64,000 bases of DNA from JAQBQB01 sp963757185 (GTDB taxonomy: Bacteria > Gemmatimonadota > Gemmatimonadetes > Gemmatimonadales > Gemmatimonadaceae). Position numbers and translations under genes: made by a program. The stretch is taken from assembly GCA_963757185.1 (NCBI GenBank), contig CAVWQI010000002.1:434001-498000 (forward strand). Reading direction: 5' to 3'. Positions 1 to 8,484 of the stretch are shown here, piece after piece (the stretch's first letter is position 1; every line of letters starts with the position of its first letter). The notes beneath the pieces are model-generated. The model was not told where the DNA came from and searched no databases. It was given only the letters and a program-made list of their open reading frames with translations.

Positions 1-195
1 ATCTCCGTTCTTTCAGACATCGCGCCCGAACACATCCAGGAGATGGTGTACCACGACTGCTTCGATCACTCGATGGCCGCCGTCGGCAGCGTGAACGCGC
101 TCTTCGTCACGCTCAAGCCTGGTGTGGCGTTTCAGCAGGACGTCGGTAGCTTCGTGGTCGACTCGAGCGACGACAAGAAAACCAACTCGCGCTGA
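1..195 (+). CDS. C-terminal fragment of an unrecognised protein
   Basis: The reading frame is open from the first base of the window and ends at TGA 193-195, giving the last 64 residues of a protein whose start lies upstream. The visible part is mixed polar and hydrophobic, with no membrane segment and a charged tail (DSSDDKKTNSR). I do not recognise a family from this fragment. It lies 18 nt before the amidase on the same strand, so the two may be co-transcribed. Codon use looks like that of the neighbouring genes. Confidence 0.6.
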   Translation: MSVLSDIAPEHIQEMVYHDCFDHSMAAVGSVNALFVTLKPGVAFQQDVGSFVVDSSDDKKTNSR

Positions 196-213
196 TGCGC
201 AGGTGAGCGCTTC

Positions 214-1905
214 GTGACCGACGACCGCGACGACCAGACAACCATCAGCCGTCGCGGGTTCGTCGGCTCGACCCTCGCCGCCGTCGTCGCCGCCAGAGGC
301 GCGAAGCTCGACCCGGCGGCCGAAGCGCGGCTCGGCGTCGCGCCGTTGGGAGCGGGCGGGGCGCAACCGCAGGTCCCTGGCTTCGCGCTCGACGAGTTGA
401 CGATCGAGGAGCTGCAGGGTCGGATGCAGTCCGGGCAGGACACCGCGCAGTCGCTCACACGGCTCTACCTCGGCCGCATCGAGGCCATCGACCAGCGCGG
501 ACCGGCGATCAACTCGGTCATCGAGCTCAACCCCGACGCGTTGGCCATCGCGCGCTTGCGCGACGACGAGCGCAAAGCCGGTAAGACGCGCGGTCCGCTG
601 CATGGCGTTCCGGTGTTGATCAAGGACAACATCGACACCGCTGACCACATGCACACGACCGCGGGCTCGCTCGCGTTGGCGGCGCACGTCGCCGCCAAAG
701 ACTCGTGGGTCGCCGAGCGGCTGCGGGCGGCCGGCGCGGTGATCATCGGTAAGACGAATCTCAGCGAATGGGCCAACTTCCGCTCGACACACTCGTCGAG
801 CGGATGGAGCGGCCGCGGCGGGCAGACGCGAAATCCGTATGCGCTCGACCGCTCGCCGTCCGGCTCGAGCTCAGGGTCAGGAGCGTCCACGGCCGCGAAC
901 TGCTGCGCCGTCGCGATCGGCACGGAGACCGACGGATCGGTGACGTCGCCCTCAGCCGCGTCCGCGCTCGTCGGCATCAAACCGACAGTGGGGCTGATCA
1001 GCCGAGCGGGCATCATTCCCATCGCGCACAGCCAGGACACCGCCGGCCCGATGGCGCGCACGGTGCGCGATGCGGCGATTCTGCTCGGCGCGCTTACCGG
1101 CGTGGATCCGCGCGATTCAGCGACGCGCGCCAGCGCGGGGCATTCGCAGACCGACTACCGCACCTCACTAGACAAGGACGGGCTGCGAGGAGCGAGGCTT
1201 GGAGTCGCGCGAAAGCGATACACCGGCTATTCGCCGGAGACGGACAAGGTGTTCGCCACGGCGCTCGATCTGATGCGGCAACACGGCGCGACGATCGTCG
1301 ACCCGGCCGACATCGAGACGGCGGGAAAGACGGACGACTCGGAGTTCGAGCTGCTGCTCTACGAGTTCAAGGCTGACTTGAACGCGTACCTCGCCGGCGT
1401 CGAACCGAGCATCGGCATCAAATCGCTGGCCGACGTGATGGCGTTCAACACGAAGAACGCGTCGCGCGAGCTGCGCTACTTCGGCCAGGAGATCATGGAA
1501 CAGGCCGACAAGAAAGGCCCGCTGACGGAGAAGAAGTACCTGGCCGACCTGGCGAACAACCGGCGGCTGATGGGCGCGCAGGGCATCGACGCCACGATCG
1601 CCAAGTACAAGCTCGACGCGATCGTCGCGCCGACGCAGGGGCCGGCGTGGCTCATCGACCTCGTGAACGGCGACGCGGGCGGCGGCGGGTCGTTCACTGC
1701 ACCGGCGGCGGTCGCCGGCTATCCACACGTGACGGTGCCGATGGGACAGGTGCGCGGACTTCCTGTCGGCGTGTCGTTCGTGGGTCGCGCATGGAGCGAG
1801 GCGACGCTGCTCAAGTTGGCCTTCGCGTTCGAGCAGGCGGCGCCGGCGCGTCGGAAGCCGACGTTCGAGGAGACAGTTCCGCTCGGCGAAACGGGACGAC
1901 CGTAA
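214..1905 (+). CDS. Secreted amidase (amidase signature family)
   Basis: This 563-residue protein starts at a GTG and has a twin-arginine motif at residues 12-16 (SRRGF) followed by an alanine-rich stretch, so Tat export of a folded enzyme is likely. The amidase-signature Ser-cisSer-Lys triad is visible: the lysine at about 137 in VLIKDNID, the Ser/Gly-rich loop at 214-223 (SPSGSSSGSG), and the nucleophile serine at about 242 in TETDGSVTSPSA. The length is usual for full amidases of this family. These enzymes hydrolyse carboxamides, and the natural substrate cannot be told from sequence. The GTG has only a weak upstream AGGTGAG as ribosome site. Confidence 0.9.
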   Translation: MTDDRDDQTTISRRGFVGSTLAAVVAARGAKLDPAAEARLGVAPLGAGGAQPQVPGFALDELTIEELQGRMQSGQDTAQSLTRLYLGRIEAIDQRGPAINSVIELNPDALAIARLRDDERKAGKTRGPLHGVPVLIKDNIDTADHMHTTAGSLALAAHVAAKDSWVAERLRAAGAVIIGKTNLSEWANFRSTHSSSGWSGRGGQTRNPYALDRSPSGSSSGSGASTAANCCAVAIGTETDGSVTSPSAASALVGIKPTVGLISRAGIIPIAHSQDTAGPMARTVRDAAILLGALTGVDPRDSATRASAGHSQTDYRTSLDKDGLRGARLGVARKRYTGYSPETDKVFATALDLMRQHGATIVDPADIETAGKTDDSEFELLLYEFKADLNAYLAGVEPSIGIKSLADVMAFNTKNASRELRYFGQEIMEQADKKGPLTEKKYLADLANNRRLMGAQGIDATIAKYKLDAIVAPTQGPAWLIDLVNGDAGGGGSFTAPAAVAGYPHVTVPMGQVRGLPVGVSFVGRAWSEATLLKLAFAFEQAAPARRKPTFEETVPLGETGRP

Positions 1906-1915
1906 GGGTTGAGCC

Positions 1916-1967
1916 CCCCTTGCGCTTCTACAAGACGAACCGTATCGTCTTGTAGAAGTGCAAGGGG
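1916..1967. promoter_or_regulatory. 52-nt near-perfect palindrome, probable PadR operator
   Basis: The outer arms CCCCTTGC (1916-1923) and GCAAGGGG (1960-1967) and the inner arms CTTCTACAAGACGA (1925-1938) and TCGTCTTGTAGAAG (1945-1958) are exact reverse complements, with one mismatched pair between them and a 6-nt centre (ACCGTA). The right outer arm also supplies the AAGGGGAG ribosome site of the PadR gene starting at 1976. PadR repressors commonly bind dyads in front of their own operon, so autoregulation is the natural reading. The RNA form would also sequester the ribosome site. Confidence 0.7.
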
Positions 1968-1975
1968 AGAATCCA

Positions 1976-2308
1976 GTGGCTGACGACAAACTCGATCTTC
2001 CGCAGGGGACGCTCGATCTCTTGATCCTCAAGGCGCTCTCGCTCGGGCCGATGCACGGCTGGGCGATCTCCGAGCGCATCCACGACGTGTCGCGCGAGAC
2101 GCTGCAGATCCCGCAAGGGTCGCTTTATCCCGCGCTGCATCGGCTCGAGCGCCGCGGGTGGATCCGCGCCGAGTGGGGCGCGTCGGACAACAATCGCAAG
2201 GCGAAGTACTACGAGTTGACGAAGGTCGGCCGCAAACAGCTCGCCACCGAGGCCGATGACTGGGCGCGGCTCACGGCTGCGGTCGCGCTCGTGCTTCGGA
2301 TGGACTGA
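1976..2308 (+). CDS. PadR family transcriptional regulator
   Basis: This 110-residue winged-helix protein opens with the PadR sequence LPQGTLDLLILKALSLGPMH and continues with GSLYPALHRLERRGWI, typical of the short PadR regulators encoded beside ADOP permeases. The GTG at 1976 is chosen because AAGGGGAG lies 6-7 nt upstream and because the family starts just before the LPQGTLD motif; an in-frame GTG at 1958 falls inside the palindrome. The gene is 32 nt before the ADOP permease, forming a regulator-permease unit. It probably represses the operon in response to an unknown small molecule. Confidence 0.93.
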   Translation: MADDKLDLPQGTLDLLILKALSLGPMHGWAISERIHDVSRETLQIPQGSLYPALHRLERRGWIRAEWGASDNNRKAKYYELTKVGRKQLATEADDWARLTAAVALVLRMD

Positions 2309-2340
2309 TCGGCGAACTCCATCGACGAAGGGATCAGGGC

Positions 2341-5047
2341 ATGCTCATCGAGCTGTGGAGTGATCTGCGGTTTCGGTTCCGCGCGCTGTTTCGCCGCGCC
2401 GACATCGAGCGCGAGTTGGACGACGGAGCTCAGCTTCCACATCGAGCGCGAGGCCGAGAAGCTCGCGCGGCGCGGCGTGTCGCGAGAGGCCGCGGTTCGC
2501 GCGGCAACACTCGCGTTCGGCGGCGTGGACCGAATCAAGGAGGATTCGCGCGACGCGCGAGGCGTGACGTGGATCGAGCACGTATCGCAGGACGTGAAGT
2601 ACGCGGTGCGCGGAATGCGCAATCGTCCCGCGTTCACCGCCGTCGTCGTCGCGACGCTCGGCCTCGGCGTCGGCGTGAACGCGGCCATGTTCGGCGTGGT
2701 GGATCGCGTGCTGTTCCGCGCGCCGAAGTATCTGATCGATCCGGGGTCGGTGAACCGCGTCTACTACGCTTTCACGAATGCCCAGGGTCAGCGGACGTTC
2801 GAACGAGCCCTCGAATACAAGCGCTACCAGGATTTCGCGCGGACGAGCCGCGCCATCACTCAAGCCGCGGCGTTCGGCTATCGCAGCATGGCGGTGGGCG
2901 ACGGCGAGGCGACGCAAGCACGCGTCGTCGCGATCGCCAGCGCGACCTACTTCGACTTCTTCAGTGCGCGACCGGTCCTCGGCCGCTTCTACACGGTGCA
3001 GGAGGACTCGCTGCCCGCCGGCGCCGGAGTCACGGTGATCGGCTATGGCTTCTGGCAAACGGAATACGCCGGAGCCCGCGACGTCCTCGGCAAGTCGATA
3101 CGGATCGGAACACGACTCTACACGATCATCGGCGTCGCTCCGCCGGGGTTCGAAGGCGCGAGCGACGGACGCGCGCCGGTCGCGTTCATGCCGCTCACGA
3201 CGTTCGCCGCTTCGGTCGCGCCCGATTTTTATCGCGACTACGGTTGGAGCTGGCTGGACGTCATCGTCCGACGCAAGCCGGGCGTGAGCGCGAGCGACGC
3301 AAGCGCCGACCTGACGAACGCGTACGGCCGGAGCTGGGAGGGGGAGCGGAACACCACCGGCGACGTGCCGCCCGCCGACGTCTCGCGCCCCGAGGTCAAC
3401 GTGGGGCCGCTGCAGTTGGCGCGCGGGCCGATGGCGGGGCCGGAGGTGAAGGTTCTCGCGTGGATCGGCGGCGTCGCATTGATCGTGCTGCTGATCGCAT
3501 GCGCCAACGTGGCGAACCTGCTGTTGGCGCGCGCGCTTCGGCGGCGGCGCGAGCTTGCCGTGCGGCGAGCGATCGGTGGAACCCGCGCGCGGCTCGTTCA
3601 ACAGCTGCTCACCGAGATGGCGGTGCTCGCCGTCTTCGGTACGATGGCCGGCTTGGCCGGCGCGCAGCTCGCCGCGAGGACTTTTCAGAGATTGCTCGTC
3701 GCGGCGGCCGGCGACTGGCCGGTGGTGAGCGACGCTCGTACGATCATTTTCGCCATCGCGCTTACCGCGGCGACGGCGATCCTCGCCGGCATCCTGCCCG
3801 CGCTCGACGCGGGGCGCGGCGACCTGGCCGGCTCACTCAAGGCCGGGACGCGCGAAGACGGCTACCGCCACTCGCGGTCGCGGTCGATGCTGCTCGTCAC
3901 GCAGACCGCGCTCTCCGTCGTGCTCCTCGTGGGGGCGGGACTGTTCGTGCGAAGCCTCCAGGCGGTGCGCGCGCTTCACCTCGGCTACGACGTGGATCGA
4001 ATCGCGTACGTGGAGGGGAGCATGCGCGGGGTAACGCTGAACAAGGCGCGCCGGCTGGCGCTGGCGAATGACCTCGTGAACACGGCGCGAGCCGTGCCGG
4101 GCGTCGAAAACGCGACGCTCCTCGTGTCGGTGCCGTTCTACTCGACCGAGGGACGCAGCCTGTATGTCGCGGGAATCGACTCCGTACGCCGCCTGGGTCG
4201 ATTCATGCTTCAGGCGGGATCGCCCGACTACTTCGCGACCGTCGGAACGCGCATCCTTCGCGGACGCGGATTTACCGCCCAAGACCTCGCCGACGCTCCG
4301 CGGATCGCGGTTGTGAGCCAGGCGATGGCCAACGTGCTCTGGCCGAATCTGGACCCGCTCGGCAAGTGCTTCCGCATCTCGAGCGATACCATGCCCTGCA
4401 CCGCCGTCGTCGGTGTCGCCGAAGACATCAAGTCGCGTGAGCTGAGCGGCGCCGGGGATTTCACGTACTATCTGCCCATGGCGCAGTACACCGCGTCGTT
4501 CGACCCGCCGATGCTGGCGATGTTCGTGCGCGTTCATGGACGCCCCCAAGACTTCAGCGCCCCGCTGCGCGCGCGATTGCAGCAGTTGATGCCATCCCCC
4601 GCGGCCCTGCGCACGCTTCCGTTGCAGGAGATCGTCGATCCCAAGATGCAGGCGTGGACGACTGGAGCGACGATGTTTTTCGCGTTCGGCGCGCTCGCTT
4701 TGGCCCTGGCCGGCGTCGGGCTGTACGCCGTGATGGCGTTTGCGGTCGCTCAGCGGAATCGCGAGATCGGAGTGCGGATCGCGCTCGGCGCCGAATCGCG
4801 CGACGTGGTTCGGCTGGTGGTGGGCGAGGGCGTTCGCGTCACAGTCGCTGGGGTAATCGTCGGCGTCGCGCTGGCGACGGCGGGCGCGGGGCGCATCGGC
4901 GCACTGCTCTTTCACGAATCGGCGTACGATCCGACGGTCTACCTGACTGCCGTGGGGACGCTGCTCGCGGTTGGAATCCTGGCGAGCGCGATTCCCGCCG
5001 CGCGAGCGGCGCGCGTGGATCCCAACGTGGCGCTGCGAGACGAGTAG
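2341..5047 (+). CDS. ADOP-family FtsX-like permease, frameshifted near its start
   Basis: This is an orphan permease of the MacB/FtsX type, about 901 residues once one base is corrected. ATG 2341 follows AAGGGATCAGGG and encodes the standard ADOP opening (LWSDLRFRFRALFRRADIERELDD), but the frame then breaks. The downstream frame resumes with ELSFHIEREAEKLARRG and runs to TAG 5045-5047. Removing one G at 2425-2426 joins the two exactly. The first transmembrane helix is near AFTAVVVATLGLGVGVNAAM, followed by a MacB periplasmic domain, the LLIACANVANLLLARALRRRRE helix region and a duplicated permease half. ADOP proteins lack a linked ATPase, and none is seen here. An in-frame GTG at 2360 would bypass the break but gives an aberrant N-terminus. 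Confidence 0.9.
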
Positions 5048-5093
5048 CGCGGAAGGGCTACGCGAATCCCGAGCCGCCCGCCATGTTCATGCG

Positions 5094-7064
5094 ATGCGCA
5101 TCTCGGTCGTCGTCCTCGCCCTGGGCGTAATCGGCTGCTCGACGCTCGCCAAATTCCGCCATCCTGCCCCGCCGGCGCCTCCGCCGATACAGGCGTCGCG
5201 CCCGCTCCCCTATCCGGTGTTCGAGACGCACGCCTTCGCGAGGGCGGTGGAGCGCGGCACGCGTACGCGCGTCGGCGAACCGGGACCTAACTACTGGCAG
5301 CAGTACGCGCACTACACGATCGACGCCGAGCTGATCCCCCCGACGAGCCGCATCAACGGCCGGGAGACGGTGCGCTACTACAATCGATCGCCGGACACGC
5401 TGCGTACGTTGTGGATCGAGCTGGATCAGAATCTCTTCGCACCGTCGTCGCCGCGCGTCGTCACGACGCCGGTCACCGGCGGCACGGAGATTCTGCGCGT
5501 CGCCGCCGCCGGCCAGGCGCTGGCGAGTCGCGACACTGGCGCGGGCTATTCCGTGTACGCGACGAACATGGAGCTCCGACTTCCTCGCGCCCTCGTGCCG
5601 CGAGATTCGGTCGATCTCGACATCGCGTGGGCGTTTCAGCTTCCGCCCGACGGCGCGCCGCGCGAGGGCACGACCGGCGACGTCTTCATGGTCGCGTACT
5701 GGTACCCGCGCCTCGCCGTCTACGACGACGTCGTCGGTTGGCAGAACGATCCGTACCTCGGCGCCGCCGAGTTCTACATGGGGTACGCGGACTACGACGT
5801 GAATCTCACGGTACCGCAAGGTTGGCTGGTTGCGGCGACCGGTGAGCTGTCGAATCCAAATGAGATCCTGACGAAACAGACGCGCGATCGGCTCGCCGAA
5901 GCGCGACGCTCGAAGGAAGTCGTGCACGTGGTGCGCGAGCAGGATCGCGGGTCCGGAACGAACAAAGCGACGATGACGGGATTCGACCGCGCGCTCACCT
6001 GGCGCTTTCGCGCGCGGAACGTGCGCGACTTCGATTGGGGCGCCTCGCCGAACTATTTATGGGACGCAACGGTCGCCGTCGTCGGCGACCGCGATGGCGA
6101 CGGCAAGCAGGACTCGACGAGGATCAACACGTTCTACCGGCCCTCGGCGCGCAAATGGTCGTGGGATCTCTCCGGCGAATACGAGCGGAGCGTCGTCGAA
6201 TTTTTGTCGAACTATCTATGGCCCTACCCGTGGCCGCAGATGACGGCGCTCGAGGGTCCGGTTTCGTGCGCCGGAATGGAGTACCCGATGCTCACCTGCA
6301 TCGGCGGCGCGCGCGACACGCTGCTGCTCTACTCGGTGCAAGTCCACGAGACGGGGCACATGTGGTTCCCGATGCAGGTCGGGTCTGACGAGCGGCGCTA
6401 CGCGTGGCAGGACGAGGGGCTCACGCGATTCAACCAGGCGCAGGGGATGCAGGCGTTCTTCAAGGGCTACGACCGCGAGGGGCCGGCGCGCGAGAGCTAT
6501 CTGGATCTCGCGCGTACCGACGGCGAGGTGCCGCTCATGCGACCCGGCGACCAGTATCCGTACGACACGCGCGCGTACAGCGTCGCGTCGTACGACAAGA
6601 TGGCGACGAACATGCGCGCGCTGCGCGCCTTGCTGGGTGACTCGATCTTTCTCGCGGCGTATCGCACGTACGGGCTGCGGTGGCAGTACAAGCATCCGAC
6701 GCCGTATGACTTCTTCAATACGTTCAATTCGCTCGCCGGCCGCGACCTTTCGTGGTTCTGGCGCACGTGGTGGTACGAGACGTGGACGCTCGATCAGGCG
6801 ATCGGCGCCGTGCAGACGGTGAACGGCAAGCTGGACGTGACGATCGAGGATCGCGGCCTCGCGCCGATGCCCGTGCGCTTGGCGATCACGCGCCGCGACG
6901 GCAAGGTCGAGCGGCGCGTGATTCCGGTCGACGTGTGGCTGACCGGCGCGAAGCGCTACTCGTTGACGCTCGATGCGCCCGAGACCGTCACGTCGATCGA
7001 GATCGATCCCGAGCTGGCGTTTCCCGACATAGACCGCTCCAACAACAAGTGGACGCGGCGCTGA
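5094..7064 (+). CDS. M1 family zinc metallopeptidase, lipoprotein
   Basis: The product has 656 residues from ATG 5094, chosen because it opens directly into a signal peptide with lipobox (MRISVVVLALGVIGCS). An aminopeptidase-N-like beta domain is followed by the gluzincin motif HETGH at about 418-422 and the third zinc ligand Glu at about 441 in WQDEGL, the 18-residue spacing of M1 enzymes. It lies 46 nt after the ADOP gene and may share its transcript. A paralogue of similar length is at 25836-27839 (HEIGH, WQDEGF). It probably trims peptides at the outer surface or in the periplasm; exo- or endo-specificity cannot be read from the sequence. Confidence 0.92.
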   Translation: MRISVVVLALGVIGCSTLAKFRHPAPPAPPPIQASRPLPYPVFETHAFARAVERGTRTRVGEPGPNYWQQYAHYTIDAELIPPTSRINGRETVRYYNRSPDTLRTLWIELDQNLFAPSSPRVVTTPVTGGTEILRVAAAGQALASRDTGAGYSVYATNMELRLPRALVPRDSVDLDIAWAFQLPPDGAPREGTTGDVFMVAYWYPRLAVYDDVVGWQNDPYLGAAEFYMGYADYDVNLTVPQGWLVAATGELSNPNEILTKQTRDRLAEARRSKEVVHVVREQDRGSGTNKATMTGFDRALTWRFRARNVRDFDWGASPNYLWDATVAVVGDRDGDGKQDSTRINTFYRPSARKWSWDLSGEYERSVVEFLSNYLWPYPWPQMTALEGPVSCAGMEYPMLTCIGGARDTLLLYSVQVHETGHMWFPMQVGSDERRYAWQDEGLTRFNQAQGMQAFFKGYDREGPARESYLDLARTDGEVPLMRPGDQYPYDTRAYSVASYDKMATNMRALRALLGDSIFLAAYRTYGLRWQYKHPTPYDFFNTFNSLAGRDLSWFWRTWWYETWTLDQAIGAVQTVNGKLDVTIEDRGLAPMPVRLAITRRDGKVERRVIPVDVWLTGAKRYSLTLDAPETVTSIEIDPELAFPDIDRSNNKWTRR

Positions 7065-7155
7065 GACTGAATTAGCGGACCGAATTAGCGGCTTGATCGC
7101 GGAAATACCCTGAGAATCCGGCGGGCATGGCAGACGACTTGCGACGAACGCGAGC

Positions 7156-7644
7156 ATGGCGTTTCGCGTACATCGTTTCCCGCCGATCGTCGAGCCGCCG
7201 CAGGCGCCAGTTCCGGCGGCCGTGCCCGCTCTGGCGCAACGCGGGGCGCCCGAGGCGCTGAGTCTGTTGCGGATCGTCGCCGCGCTGCTCTACTGGGAGC
7301 ACGGGCTGCAGAAGCTCATCAACTTCCCGCCGTCGGCGCGCGGCCCGATGCCGTTCGTGCTCGACTCGTTGATCGGCGTCGCGGGTGTGATCGAGACGGT
7401 CGCCGGAGTCCTGTTGATCGTCGGATTGCTGACGCGCCCCGTCGCGTTCATCACGTGCGGTGAGATGGCGGTCGCCTATTTCAAGGCGCATCTCCCGCGC
7501 GGGTTCTTTCCGATCAACAACATGGGCGAAACGCCGATCCTCTTGTGCTTCATCTTCCTGCTGCTCGTCTTCGCGGGGGCCGGCCCGTGGAGCCTGGACG
7601 CGCTGATCGCCAACCGACGCTCGCCCGTTAAGATTCGGGCGTGA
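7156..7644 (+). CDS. DoxX family membrane protein
   Basis: This 162-residue protein has four hydrophobic helices and DoxX-type features: LLRIVAALLYWEHGLQKL in the first helix, GVAGVIETVAGVLLIVG in the second, and a PRGFFPINNMGETPILLC stretch before the last. The first 30 residues are a proline-rich cytoplasmic tail, somewhat longer than usual. DoxX proteins are small inner-membrane proteins linked to redox or sulfur stress, but most members have no defined role. The stop codon overlaps the next gene's GTG (GTGA at 7641-7644), so the two are translationally coupled. Confidence 0.88.
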   Translation: MAFRVHRFPPIVEPPQAPVPAAVPALAQRGAPEALSLLRIVAALLYWEHGLQKLINFPPSARGPMPFVLDSLIGVAGVIETVAGVLLIVGLLTRPVAFITCGEMAVAYFKAHLPRGFFPINNMGETPILLCFIFLLLVFAGAGPWSLDALIANRRSPVKIRA

Positions 7645-8405
7645 CGGAACGCCTATACGTGCTCGCCGAGAGCACGTGGAAACAAGTTCGAACAACTCAG
7701 TACTCGGTCGCCGTGCTCCCTTGGGGCGCGACGGAAGCGCACAACTATCACCTGCCGTACGCGACCGACAACATACAGGCGGAGCAGGTCGCGATTCGCG
7801 CCGCCGAGCGCGCATGGGCGCAGGGAGCGCGCGTCGTCGTGCTGCCGACCGTTCCCTTCGGCGTGAACACGACGCAGCTCGACATCCCGCTGTGCCTCAA
7901 CATGAACCCGAGCACGCAGCTCGCGCTGCTTGGCGACCTCGCCGCGTCGCTCGACGGGCAGGACATTCACAAGCTTCTGATCCTGAACGGGCACGGCGGC
8001 AACGACTTTCGGCAGATCGTGCGCGAGCTGCAGCCGCGGACTCGCGTTTTTCTGTCGGTCATCAACTGGTGGTCGTGCGTCGACGTGACGCGCTTCGTCT
8101 CGGAGCCCGGCGACCACGCCGGCGAAGCCGAGACGAGCGCGATGCTCCACCTCGCGCCGGAGCTGGTCCGGCCACTCGAGGAGGCCGGCGCCGGCCGCGC
8201 GAAGGGGTCGCGTCTTCGTGGGATTCGCGAAGGCTGGGCGTGGGCACCTCGACGCTGGACGCAGGTCACCTCGGACACGGGCATCGGCGATCCCGCCAAA
8301 TCCACGGCCGAAAAAGGCGAGGCGTACGTGGCGGCGGCGGTGGAGCGGATCGCCGAATTCCTTGTCGAGCTCGCGGCGGTGCCGCTCGACGACCTCTACG
8401 CGTAG
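7641..8405 (+). CDS. Creatininase family protein
   Basis: The 254-residue product has the metal-binding signatures of the creatininase/creatinine amidohydrolase fold: LPWGATEAHNYHLPYATD near residues 26-43, LILNGHGGN near 113-121, and GDHAGEAETS near 155-164. These supply the Glu, His and Asp ligands of the binuclear metal site. Related enzymes hydrolyse cyclic amides such as creatinine or act on formamidopyrimidine-type intermediates, and the substrate here is unknown. The GTG start overlaps the DoxX stop codon by four bases, so both proteins are probably made together. Confidence 0.9.
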   Translation: MTERLYVLAESTWKQVRTTQYSVAVLPWGATEAHNYHLPYATDNIQAEQVAIRAAERAWAQGARVVVLPTVPFGVNTTQLDIPLCLNMNPSTQLALLGDLAASLDGQDIHKLLILNGHGGNDFRQIVRELQPRTRVFLSVINWWSCVDVTRFVSEPGDHAGEAETSAMLHLAPELVRPLEEAGAGRAKGSRLRGIREGWAWAPRRWTQVTSDTGIGDPAKSTAEKGEAYVAAAVERIAEFLVELAAVPLDDLYA

Positions 8406-8484
8406 CGCGTCGACTCCCTGCGCGTGAGCGATTAAGCTCGGCGCCGCTTCCATTCCGGGGGGTCCGTCGAAAGGTTTGTGGGCG

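Noticed and set aside
13..792. A 259-codon open frame on the minus strand opposite the amidase gene
   Set aside because: It is antisense to a clear amidase, has Arg-rich composition typical of GC-rich shadow frames, and matches no known protein pattern.
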